Positions 18,301-25,428 of a stretch of 64,000 bases of DNA are shown piece by piece; position 1 is the stretch's first letter; every line of letters begins with the position of its first letter. Origin of the DNA: an uncultured Acidobacteriia bacterium (GTDB lineage: Bacteria > Acidobacteriota > Terriglobia > Bryobacterales > Bryobacteraceae); assembly GCA_903923395.1 (NCBI GenBank), contig CAIXXM010000052.1, positions 1 through 64,000 of the forward strand, given 5' to 3'. The position numbers and the translations under genes are program-made. Below the pieces are notes generated by a model. That model was not told the DNA's origin. It saw only the letters and a program-made list of their open reading frames with translations, and did not search any database.

Positions 18301-18957
18301 GCCAGTGCGCGACTTCGCCACCAGGGAATCGAACGCGGCCATGTATTCCGAGAAGGTCATGGCATCGGCCTTCTTGATGTTCGGAACCACCAAATTGCGC
18401 GCGCCGTTCTTGCCCGCCACATCCACGGCGAGACCGAAATTGATGTCCTTCTTGACGATGCGGAAGAGTTCGCCGGCGGCGTTTTGCGTGAAGGCGTGGT
18501 TGATGGCAGGGTTGGCCTTGGCGGATTGAATAATTGCCCAGCCGATGATGTGCGTGAAGGACACCTTGCTCTTGCCGAGCAAGCCGCGGTGGTGGTTGAT
18601 CAGGCGGCGGTTTTCATCCACAACCTTCACCGGGATAATGCGCTGCGATGTGGCCAGCGGAATCGAGATGCTGGTCGCCATATTCTCAGCGATCTTGCTG
18701 GCGGCACCGCGCAATGGCATCAATTCTTCGGAGCCGGAAATGGCGACTTCGGGAACCTGCATCACGGGAGCGGGTGCAGCCACCATCGCTGCGGTCGGTG
18801 CCGGGGCTGGAGCCGGAGTGCTGCTGACCGGTGCCGCCTGTGGCGCGGGGGAGCCGTTCTGATCGAAAACTTGCTTCCAGCTTGAGTCGACCGACGTGCG
18901 GTCATGCGAGTAATCCTGGCGAAGTTCTTCTTCAAACCAGCTGTTTATCGAATCCAT
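15361..18957 (-). CDS. kgd: Fused 2-oxoglutarate decarboxylase/dehydrogenase E1 with E2 succinyltransferase domain
   Basis: A 1198-residue enzyme of the TCA cycle. A short E1-type N-terminal segment (MDSINSWFEEELRQDY) and an Ala/Pro-rich linker precede an E2 acyltransferase domain (about 75-315) with its active-site motif DHRIIQGAES. The thiamine-diphosphate E1 part follows, with IGMAHRGRLNILANI, HGDAAFIGQGVVAETLNLS and VINNQIGFTT for cofactor binding. No lipoyl domain is visible. This is the architecture of the mycobacterial KGD/SucA protein, which decarboxylates 2-oxoglutarate and can work with separate E2/E3 components. A 6-bp inverted repeat (18961-18978) sits just before the ATG. galE lies 48 bases upstream on the same strand. 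Confidence 0.92.
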   Translation of the reverse strand: MDSINSWFEEELRQDYSHDRTSVDSSWKQVFDQNGSPAPQAAPVSSTPAPAPAPTAAMVAAPAPVMQVPEVAISGSEELMPLRGAASKIAENMATSISIPLATSQRIIPVKVVDENRRLINHHRGLLGKSKVSFTHIIGWAIIQSAKANPAINHAFTQNAAGELFRIVKKDINFGLAVDVAGKNGARNLVVPNIKKADAMTFSEYMAAFDSLVAKSRTGKLGLPDFQGTSISLTNPGTVGTMASMPRLMVGQGAIVAVGAMDYPAEYRGVSADKIAALGISKVMSITCTYDHRIIQGAESGMFLGKIQSLLDGADGFYDEIFEALKVPYNPIVWVEDKARPAIAGATVVADPEPSPEIVKEAAVIRLIHSYRVRGHLMADLDPLGGEPAYNPDLDPLTYGLNIWDMDRPFYTGNLAPALGGRRSAPLRDIIDALRATYCGKIGSEYMYIQDPKEVNWLQQQIEPRAFAWPLPKEQKVRVLSSLYEGEEFEQFLHKRFVGQKRFSLEGAETAIPILKELTNVAAETGAHEIVIGMAHRGRLNILANIVGKPTGQIFSEFEGNIDAGSIQGSGDVKYHLGASGVRHSASGKEIVVSLASNPSHLEAVNPVVEGMVRAKQERLNDKDRSRVIPVVIHGDAAFIGQGVVAETLNLSLLPGYSTGGTIHLVINNQIGFTTLPTDSRSTPYATDIARMIQAPIFHVNGDDPEASVRVLELAYQYRQAFHKDVVIDMICYRRHGHNEGDDPGYTQPVMYRKIEAQPTVATQYTNKLVAEKTLAAADAAALRKKVSDALNSSFDHVKASGPWVLQPRARQIVDVHSTAIDTATLHKVVDGITFIPSNFNIHPKLEGFVKKRRDILASNGPIDWAYGEALAFGSLVLEGNPVRLSGQDCGRGTFSQRHLVFIDHENDKPYIPLQHMSPDQAKFDVYNSSLSEFGVLGFEYGYSVADPHTLTLWEAQFGDFSNGAQIIIDQFITTAEQKWGQESGLVMLLPHGYEGQGPEHSSARIERFTTLCAENNIRLANCTTPAQYFHILRRQVVTERKPLVLFTPKSLLRNVKAVSSFQEITNGAFREVIGDNLSPSQVRKVVFCTGKVYYDLLAARDAKHVEDVALVRVEQFYPFPSQQVADVLARYSPGVKVAWCQEEPRNMGAWRFVSGRFREISVKLDYVGRPSNASPAAGSAKRHAEEQNKLVAEALAV

Positions 18958-19005
18958 ACGAGCGGAGGTTCTTCCGCTTTCATGATACAGGAACCATCGT
19001 CCCCG

Positions 19006-19977
19006 CTACTTCGGACGGTTCGCCCAGGCCCAGGCGGTCTCCACAATCTGATCGATGCCGGAATACACCGGCGACCAGCCCTGTTCGTTTCGAAGCCGTG
19101 ACGAATCGGCTACAAGTTCCGCCGGATCGCCCTCGCGCCGCGGCCCCATGGTGTGCGGAACCTTCTTGCCGGTCACCCGTTCCACGGCGTCCAGAACTTC
19201 CTTCACAGAGAAGCCGGAGCCTGTGCCGACGTTGTACTTCTTTGATTCGCCGCCCGCCGAGAGGTGCTTGACCGCTGCGATGTGCGCACGTGCCAGATCC
19301 GTGACGTGAATGTAATCGCGGATGCAGGTGCCGTCCGGCGTGGGGTAGTCATCGCCGAAAAGGGTCATCGGCGTGCCGGTCTGGATGGCGCGGAGCATTA
19401 GCGGGATCAGATGCGTCTCGGGGTCATGATCTTCGCCTGCGCGGCCTTGCGGATCCGCACCTGCCGCATTGAAATACCGCAGGCAGACGCTCTTCATACC
19501 GTGAATTTCATCGAACCAGCGCAGCAGTTGTTCCACCATCACCTTCGATTCACCGTATGCATTGATCGGCGCGTAGGGGAGATCTTCCGGAATGGGAACC
19601 TTCGAGGGCATGCCATAAACAGCGGCCGTGGAGGAGAAAACAATCTTCTTTACATTGGCCTTCACCATGGCTGTGAGCAGGGAAAGCGAACCCGCGGTGT
19701 TGTTTTTGAAGTAGAGTTCGGGCTGCTTCATGGATTCGCCTACCGCAATGTAGGCGGCGAAGTGGATGACCGCTTCAATGGGCTGTTCTGCCATCACGCG
19801 CAGCAGTCCTTCGGTGTCATTCAGGTCCACCTGGCGGAGCCGTTCCGGCAGAACCTTTTCCCGGTGGCCCCGCGAGAGGTTATCCGCCACGATCACGTCA
19901 TATCCTGCATCCAGCAGTTGCAAGGTTGTATTCGAACCAATGTATCCGGCGCCGCCGGTAACGAGGATTGTGCTCAC
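19006..19977 (-). CDS. galE: UDP-glucose 4-epimerase
   Basis: A 323-residue extended SDR that interconverts UDP-glucose and UDP-galactose. The NAD motif GGAGYIGSN is at residues 8-16; FAAYIAVGESM and the catalytic NAYGESKVMVE (Tyr-x-x-x-Lys is YGESK) follow, with RYFNAAGADPQGRAGE and GDDYPTPDGTCIRDYIHV later, all typical of GalE. I chose the GTG at 19977 because it places VSTILVTGG at the N-terminus, as in relatives. An ATG at 20025 would add 16 poor residues and overlap the divergent gene. It precedes kgd on the same strand. Confidence 0.92.
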   Translation of the reverse strand: MSTILVTGGAGYIGSNTTLQLLDAGYDVIVADNLSRGHREKVLPERLRQVDLNDTEGLLRVMAEQPIEAVIHFAAYIAVGESMKQPELYFKNNTAGSLSLLTAMVKANVKKIVFSSTAAVYGMPSKVPIPEDLPYAPINAYGESKVMVEQLLRWFDEIHGMKSVCLRYFNAAGADPQGRAGEDHDPETHLIPLMLRAIQTGTPMTLFGDDYPTPDGTCIRDYIHVTDLARAHIAAVKHLSAGGESKKYNVGTGSGFSVKEVLDAVERVTGKKVPHTMGPRREGDPAELVADSSRLRNEQGWSPVYSGIDQIVETAWAWANRPK

Positions 19978-20017
19978 AAAGGCATTGTATGCGGCGCATA
20001 TAGTAAGATCGGCACGC

Positions 20018-21670
20018 ATGCCCACCGGTGCTCAGTTATTCGTCCGCGCAATGCGCGATCTTGGCCTCGACACGATGTTTACTCTGGTGGGGGATCACCT
20101 CAATGATGTGCTGCGCGAGGCGGCACTGGCGGAGATCAGAATCATCGATATGCGGCATGAATCCGGGGTGACGCATGCCGCGGATGCTCATGCGCGTATC
20201 ACCCGGAAGCCTGCGCTGTCGCTGGTCACGGGCGGTCCGGGGCACACCAATTCGCTCACCGGTATTGCGACGGCGTTCCTCAACGCTTCGCCGGTGATCG
20301 CCGTCTCCGGTTCGCGCGCCACCAGCGTGGCGGACCGCGGTGCCTTCCAGGACATACGGCAGGTCGAGATGGCGGCACCGGTGGTGAAATGGGCTGCGGA
20401 GACACCATCTGCAGGGCAGATTCCTTTCTATCTCGCAAAGGCGTACCGGGAAGCCAGTGCGGGCCGGCAGGGCCCCGTGCACCTCACCATTCCCACGGAT
20501 CTCTTCAGTGGCAACGCTGCCGCAGCGGAAGATGCCCGGCTGCCCGCGGCGTCGGTTCCCGGCCCGGATGCCGGGGCCGTTGCCAACGCGGTCGCACTCC
20601 TGCGGGAAGCCAAGCACCCGGTGGTGATTGCCGGTTCAGGCATTTGGTGGGCGCATGCGGAGACGGAACTGCTGCGCTTTCTGGAACATACGGGTCTGCC
20701 CGTTTACACGGCCACGCTTGCCAAGGGCGCGGTGCCGGATGCCCACCCACAGTGTTTCGGCTACCCCGACCCGGCCCTGAATCAGGCGGCGCGGCGCGCG
20801 TTTGCGGAGGCCGATGTCTTCCTGATCCTCGGCAAGCGCATCGATTACCGTCTCGCCCTGGGCAGTTCGAAACTCATTCCCGCGGATGCCAAGGTGATCC
20901 AGATCGATATTGAACCGCGCGAACTGGGCTTGAACCGCAAGCTGGAAGTGGGTATCTGCGCCGATTTGCGTTCCACCCTGCAACACATGCTGCGGGCGGC
21001 GGGCGTTGCGGCCTGGACGCCGTTGCCATGGCTTGCAACGCTGCGGCAGTACCGTGCGGAGTGGGAGGAAGAACTCCTGCGCCGTTCCCAACTCCCCACC
21101 GCAGGGCTCATCCATCCGGCAGCTTTCTTCTTTGCACTGCGGAAGCACCTGAATCCGGCCTCTGCGATCTCCTGGGACGGCGGTGATTTCGTGCAGTGGG
21201 GCCGCGCAGTCATGCCTGCCAGTGGACCGAAGCAATGGTTGCGGCTCGGACCGCTGGGGACGATTGGCGCGGGGCTTCCGAATGCCATCGGCATGGCAGT
21301 CGCGAATCCGGGCGTGCGCCACGTCATGATTACCGGTGACGGCTCGCTGGGTTTTTATATCGCAGAGCTTGATTCCCTGGTGCGGCACAAGATCCCGCTG
21401 ATCATCATCGTCGGCAATGATGCGGGCTGGGGTCTGGAGCGCGAATTACAGGGCGTGACGGATACCGTGGCCTGTGAACTGCTGCCCACCAGATACGACA
21501 GGATCATGGAAGGCTTCGGCGGGGCGGGGGAGACCGTAACTTCAGTGGACCAGTTGGAGAGTGCAATGGCCCGCGCCTATCAATCCGATGTGCCGTATCT
21601 GTTGAACGTGCGCATTGCAGGCAGACCTTCGCCGTTCACGGAGTGGCAACTGGCGGGAAAGAAAAAGTAG
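20018..21670 (+). CDS. Thiamine diphosphate-dependent enzyme, acetolactate synthase-like
   Basis: A 550-residue protein with the three domains of the acetolactate synthase / oxalyl-CoA decarboxylase / benzoylformate decarboxylase family. The N-terminal Pyr domain has the activating Glu in MRHESGVTHAADAHAR and a GGPGHTNSLTGIATAF loop. The middle domain is NAD/FAD-like. The C-terminal PP domain has GDGSLGFYIAELDSLV followed by IIIVGNDAGWG, where family members usually carry NNxxWG. The ATG at 20018 is the first that aligns with the family; the frame is open further upstream but only as a shadow of galE. The substrate cannot be told. Confidence 0.85.
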   Translation: MPTGAQLFVRAMRDLGLDTMFTLVGDHLNDVLREAALAEIRIIDMRHESGVTHAADAHARITRKPALSLVTGGPGHTNSLTGIATAFLNASPVIAVSGSRATSVADRGAFQDIRQVEMAAPVVKWAAETPSAGQIPFYLAKAYREASAGRQGPVHLTIPTDLFSGNAAAAEDARLPAASVPGPDAGAVANAVALLREAKHPVVIAGSGIWWAHAETELLRFLEHTGLPVYTATLAKGAVPDAHPQCFGYPDPALNQAARRAFAEADVFLILGKRIDYRLALGSSKLIPADAKVIQIDIEPRELGLNRKLEVGICADLRSTLQHMLRAAGVAAWTPLPWLATLRQYRAEWEEELLRRSQLPTAGLIHPAAFFFALRKHLNPASAISWDGGDFVQWGRAVMPASGPKQWLRLGPLGTIGAGLPNAIGMAVANPGVRHVMITGDGSLGFYIAELDSLVRHKIPLIIIVGNDAGWGLERELQGVTDTVACELLPTRYDRIMEGFGGAGETVTSVDQLESAMARAYQSDVPYLLNVRIAGRPSPFTEWQLAGKKK

Positions 21671-21712
21671 CGGCCCGGGATGAATTCTTCTGCGGCGTGA
21701 CTTATAGAGGGT

Positions 21713-22234
21713 ATGAAGCAAATTGCACTTTCTCTTTTTGCCCTCGCTGCATTGACCGCCGCACCTGCTCTCCGGGCCGCGGAACTGCCAGCCGAAGGCG
21801 CCAAAGCCGCTGACTTCTCCCTCAAGAGCCAGGAAGGCAAGACCGTCAACCTGAAGGATTTCAAAGGCCAGTGGGTCGTTCTCTACTTCTACCCGAAGGA
21901 CATGACTTCCGGCTGCACCATTGAGGCACATAACTTTGAACGCGATCTCGCGCAGTACACGGCGAAGAAGGCCGTCATCCTGGGCGTGAGTGCGGATACG
22001 GCGGAATCCCACCAGCAGTTCTGCACCAAAGAAAGCCTCACATTCAAACTGCTCGCCGACCCCGATAAGAAGACCATCGGCGACTACGGTTCGCTCTCCG
22101 CCAACGGTGCCGTTGCCGCGCGCAACACCTTCCTGATTGACCCCAAGGGTGTGATCCGCAAGGTCTACACGAAGGTCAACCCGAACCCGCACAGCGCTGA
22201 AGTGCTGGCTGCTTTGGCTGAACTCCAGAAGTAG
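21713..22234 (+). CDS. bcp: Exported peroxiredoxin of the BCP/PrxQ group
   Basis: A 173-residue thiol peroxidase with a signal peptide (MKQIALSLFALAALTAAPAL). The peroxidatic Cys68 lies in YFYPKDMTSGCTIEAHNFER. The resolving Cys found five residues later in many PrxQ proteins is missing (His73 stands there). A second Cys104 (HQQFCTKES) is 36 residues downstream, the spacing of the group with a resolving Cys in the next helix. It should reduce H2O2 and lipid peroxides in the periplasm. GAGGG precedes the ATG. Confidence 0.9.
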   Translation: MKQIALSLFALAALTAAPALRAAELPAEGAKAADFSLKSQEGKTVNLKDFKGQWVVLYFYPKDMTSGCTIEAHNFERDLAQYTAKKAVILGVSADTAESHQQFCTKESLTFKLLADPDKKTIGDYGSLSANGAVAARNTFLIDPKGVIRKVYTKVNPNPHSAEVLAALAELQK

Positions 22235-22264
22235 CTGTCCGCCGTTATACTGGCTGCGGATGCC

Positions 22265-22765
22265 GTGTTGAATTTCCTTCGAACTGCTTCGCAGCCGGAA
22301 TTCGAGTTACTCGCGCTGCCGCATACTCCTTCGCTGCTTCGTTTCGCGAAGCGGCTCACAGGGGATGTGGCAGCCGCGGAGGACCTTGTGCAGGATACTC
22401 TGCTGCTGGCCTGGCGTGGATTTCACAACTATCAGCGCGAGACCAATATCCGGGCCTGGCTATTCCGGATTCTGGTGAACACCTTTCACCGGCAAGGCAA
22501 ACGCAAGGTAGCTTTGGAGCCAGTTCCCGGTGCGCATCCGGCACAGGCAACGGTTCAGGAAAGCCTGGAAATCCTGCAAGCCTTGAGCCGTCTCCCGGAA
22601 GACCAGCAAGCGGTTCTGTTGCTTTGCATCGTGGAGGGTTTCACCGCCCGTGAAGCAGCAGAGATTTTGGCGATTCCCATGGGCACTGTCATGTCCCGTC
22701 TCAGCCGTGGGCGCGATGCACTGCGCACCGCCTTGACCGTTGAACCTGCTCAGGAGAAAAGATGA
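22265..22765 (+). CDS. ECF-type RNA polymerase sigma factor
   Basis: A 166-residue sigma-70-family factor with only regions 2 and 4, as in extracytoplasmic-function types. Region 2 is LLRFAKRLTGDVAAAEDLVQDTLLLAWRGF with ETNIRAWLFRILVNTF. Region 4 is LPEDQQAVLLLCIVEGFTAREAAEIL with IPMGTVMSRLSRGRDALR. The first possible start is GTG at 22265, with no clear ribosome-binding site. Its last bases overlap the next gene as ATGA (22762-22765), which suggests a sigma/anti-sigma pair. The signal and target promoters are unknown. Confidence 0.92.
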   Translation: MLNFLRTASQPEFELLALPHTPSLLRFAKRLTGDVAAAEDLVQDTLLLAWRGFHNYQRETNIRAWLFRILVNTFHRQGKRKVALEPVPGAHPAQATVQESLEILQALSRLPEDQQAVLLLCIVEGFTAREAAEILAIPMGTVMSRLSRGRDALRTALTVEPAQEKR

Positions 22766-23331
22766 CCGACGACGAACTGATCGCCGCCATGCAAGCGGAG
22801 TTGCCAGACACATCCGCGATTGAGCTGCGTGTGCGCCGGCGAATCGCCAGGGAAGCGATGTGGCGGCAAGCTGCAGCTGGATTGGCCATTGTGCTGGTCT
22901 TCAGCTTCTCCATGTGGCGCATGCTCCGCCCGGACCCTGTCTTCGCCGCCGCTGCGAGGGACCATCAGCGCGAAGTCGTGGAGCAGCAGCCCCGCCGCTG
23001 GAAGACAGGCAGCGAAATGCCATTGCAGGCCTTTGGACTCACACCGGAAATCGCGAACCGCTTCGCCGCAGCGGGCTATCAACTGGAGCACGCCAAAACC
23101 TGCGGCCTGGACGGCCAGCGAAGCTTGCATCTGGTTTATAGCAATGGGCGCAGCCGGTTCTCTTTGTATCTCCGCCCGGGAAGTGGTTCCCCGGCGACAC
23201 ATGCGGCACGGGTCGGGCAGGAACAGGTCGCCGGATTTGCGGCACGGGGCTCGCAGGCCCTGCTGGTGACAACGGCCGACAGCAAGGAATGCGAAAGTTT
23301 GGCACGCACTGCGGCGGCTTACCTGAACTAA
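22762..23331 (+). CDS. Single-pass membrane protein, probable anti-sigma factor
   Basis: A 189-residue protein with a short cytosolic N-terminus, one transmembrane helix (about 34-52, AAAGLAIVLVFSFSMWRML) and an outer domain of roughly 130 residues. It is coupled to the ECF sigma gene by a four-base overlap and has AGGAG before its ATG. Position and topology suggest an anti-sigma factor. The HxxxCxxC zinc motif common in such proteins is absent, and the cytosolic part is only about 33 residues. The outer domain has no recognised fold. The assignment rests on context. Confidence 0.65.
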   Translation: MTDDELIAAMQAELPDTSAIELRVRRRIAREAMWRQAAAGLAIVLVFSFSMWRMLRPDPVFAAAARDHQREVVEQQPRRWKTGSEMPLQAFGLTPEIANRFAAAGYQLEHAKTCGLDGQRSLHLVYSNGRSRFSLYLRPGSGSPATHAARVGQEQVAGFAARGSQALLVTTADSKECESLARTAAAYLN

Positions 23332-23338
23332 GTGCCGT

Positions 23339-24958
23339 TTAGCCCTTGACGATGCCTGCTTTTACAGCCTGTTGATACTCGGCGTAAGTGCCCTGGAAAT
23401 CCTCAATCCGGCCATCTTTGAAGTGCCAGATCCGGGTGGCTACGGAGTCGATCAGGTCTTCGTCATGGGTCACGAGGAAGAGTGTGCCGTCGAACTTCTG
23501 CAGCGCGGCGTTCAGAGCGTTGATGGCTTCGAGGTCCAGGTGGTTCGTCGGTTCGTCGAAGACGAGAATGTTGGGCTTCTGCATCATCAAACGGCAGAAG
23601 AGCAGGCGCGCGGCTTCGCCACCGGAGAGTGCGTCGGTGGGTTTGAAGCCTTCGTCGCGTGCAAACAGCATCTGGCCCAGCAGTCCCCGCAGTTCTTCGT
23701 TGGTGATTTGCGGGTCGAAGGCCTGCAGCCAGTCGAATACGGTAACGCCCTTGGCGATGGAGTTCTTGTGGTCCTGCGCGAAGTAACCCACATTCGCTTC
23801 ATGACCCCATTCGACCGTGCCCGCATCGAACTCAAATGGATCATCCACGGCACCCGGTGCATTCAGCATCAGCGACCGGATCATGCTCGTCTTGCCCGCA
23901 CCGTTGCGGCCCATCAGGGCTATCTTTTCGCCGCGGGTAATGCTGGCGGTGAAGTTCGTGATCACGCGCGGGCCGCCATCATAACTCTTGGTCAGCCCCT
24001 TGATTTCCAGCGGATGCCGTCCGGAAGGCCGCTTCTGTTCGAAGCGGATGAAGGGACGCTGGATGTTGCTCTTCGCCAGATCACTGGTCTGCAGCCGTTC
24101 CACTTCTTTCTTACGGGAATTCACCTGGCTCGAACGCGTACCTGCTGCGAAGCGCGCGATGAAGTCATTCAACTGCGCGATCTTCTTTTCGCGCTGGGCA
24201 TTTTCCGCTTCCAGGCGCGAACGGATCTGCGTCTTCGCCATCACCATGTCGTCATAACCGCCGGTGTAGGTGATGATCGTCTGGTAATCGATATCCGCGA
24301 TGTGGGTGGTGACGCTGTTGAGGAAGTGACGGTCGTGCGAGATCACGATCACGGTGCCGTTGTAGCGGTTGAGGAAATCCTGCAGCCAGTGGATGGATTC
24401 CAAATCGAGATAGTTGGTCGGTTCGTCCAGCAGTAGTGCATCGGGGTTGCCGAACAAGGCTTGTGCCAGCAGGACGCGAACCTTTTCACCGCCCTGCAGT
24501 TCGCTCATGTGGCGTTCGTGCAGGGATTCCGGGATATCCAGACCGTCCAGCAGGATTGCGGCGTCGCTTTCGGCGGTATAGCCGTCATTTTCGGCCACCA
24601 CGCCTTCGAGTTCCGCCAGACGCATGCCGTCTTCGTCGGTCATGTCCGGTTTGGCCCACAGGATTTCCCGTTCCTCCATGGCTTCCCAGAGGAATTTGTT
24701 GCCCATGATGACGGTGTCGATGACGCGGTATTTGTCGAAAGCGTACTGGTCCTGCCGCAGGATGCCCATGCGGCGGGGCCGGGTCACGGAGCCCTTTTGG
24801 GCCTCCAGTTCACCTGTCAAAATCTTCATGAACGTCGACTTGCCGGCGCCGTTCGGTCCGGTTAAACCATAGCGGCGGCCAGGGATAAACTGGACGGCCA
24901 CTTCATCGAACAGAATCTTCGCGCCGTAGCGCATGCTTACGTTATTGACTGAAATCAC
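23339..24958 (-). CDS. ybiT: ABC-F family ATPase, YbiT-like
   Basis: A 539-residue soluble protein with two ABC domains and no membrane segments. Walker A motifs are GPNGAGKST (about 34-42) and GRNGAGKTS; signature motifs are MSELQGGEKVR and LSGGEAARL; the typical inter-domain arm carries QREKKIAQLNDFIARFAAG. It aligns through its length with Escherichia coli YbiT, including LRQDQYAFDKYRVIDTVIMG. ABC-F proteins bind the ribosomal E site and modulate translation or antibiotic action. The start is GTG at 24958. It converges with the anti-sigma gene over a gap of 7 bases. Confidence 0.9.
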   Translation of the reverse strand: MISVNNVSMRYGAKILFDEVAVQFIPGRRYGLTGPNGAGKSTFMKILTGELEAQKGSVTRPRRMGILRQDQYAFDKYRVIDTVIMGNKFLWEAMEEREILWAKPDMTDEDGMRLAELEGVVAENDGYTAESDAAILLDGLDIPESLHERHMSELQGGEKVRVLLAQALFGNPDALLLDEPTNYLDLESIHWLQDFLNRYNGTVIVISHDRHFLNSVTTHIADIDYQTIITYTGGYDDMVMAKTQIRSRLEAENAQREKKIAQLNDFIARFAAGTRSSQVNSRKKEVERLQTSDLAKSNIQRPFIRFEQKRPSGRHPLEIKGLTKSYDGGPRVITNFTASITRGEKIALMGRNGAGKTSMIRSLMLNAPGAVDDPFEFDAGTVEWGHEANVGYFAQDHKNSIAKGVTVFDWLQAFDPQITNEELRGLLGQMLFARDEGFKPTDALSGGEAARLLFCRLMMQKPNILVFDEPTNHLDLEAINALNAALQKFDGTLFLVTHDEDLIDSVATRIWHFKDGRIEDFQGTYAEYQQAVKAGIVKG

Positions 24959-25010
24959 GGCTGGAATGTCTTTTTGGGGGGCTCACTTCAGCGTAGCAGG
25001 TAAGGGCGGT

Positions 25011-25038
25011 TTCGCGGCAGTTTCGCGGGAATTCGCGG
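25011..25038. repeat. Three phased direct repeats of TTCGCGG
   Basis: TTCGCGG occurs at 25011, 25022 and 25032, so the copies are 11 and 10 bases apart, about one helical turn. They are in the 167-base gap between the divergent ABC-F and rhaM genes. Same-face repeats like this can be a protein-binding array, but no regulator is apparent nearby. The rest of the gap holds no other clear structure. Confidence 0.35.
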
Positions 25039-25125
25039 TTCTGGAGGAATGGCGTAACTGCCCGTGGCCCGGGCTCCGCGTACTCGTGGCGCTATTACCA
25101 GCAGGCGCACTGTAGATTAAAACTT

Positions 25126-25428
25126 ATGCAGCGACGGGTAGTGCTCACCGAACTGCGGCCGGAGTGCCGCAATGCCTATATTGAAGCTCACAAAGCTGTC
25201 TGGCCGGAGTTGCTTGACCGCTACCGCGAAGCCGGCTTCCATAAGATCACCTGCCACTTGCTCGGTACCACGCTGGTGGTCATCACGGAAGCAGAAGATA
25301 TCGAAGCCGTTTCGAAAGTGATGGCTGGTGACCCCGTGGATATCCGCTGGCAGTCCTGGATGGCCACGCTGCGTCTGGAAGGTGCGGACTTTGTACGCGC
25401 CGAAAACGTCTACGAAGTAACGCTTTAG
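25126..25428 (+). CDS. rhaM: L-rhamnose mutarotase family protein
   Basis: A 100-residue protein matching the RhaM/YiiL family in full length. It starts with RRVVLTELRPECRNAYIEAHKAVWPEL, containing the catalytic His22, and has DIRWQSWMATLR (72-83) with the paired Trp residues that line the sugar pocket. The family interconverts anomers of L-rhamnose; some members act on other 6-deoxy sugars. No other rhamnose genes adjoin it, but a large sugar-catabolism cluster starts 2 kb downstream. The end overlaps the convergent O-antigen ligase-like gene by 4 bases. Confidence 0.85.
   Translation: MQRRVVLTELRPECRNAYIEAHKAVWPELLDRYREAGFHKITCHLLGTTLVVITEAEDIEAVSKVMAGDPVDIRWQSWMATLRLEGADFVRAENVYEVTL

Noticed and set aside
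17056-18885. A 609-codon open frame opposite kgd
   Set aside because: It is the complement of a strongly conserved coding sequence, with a composition (His/Arg/Gly-rich) typical of antisense frames and no recognisable domain.
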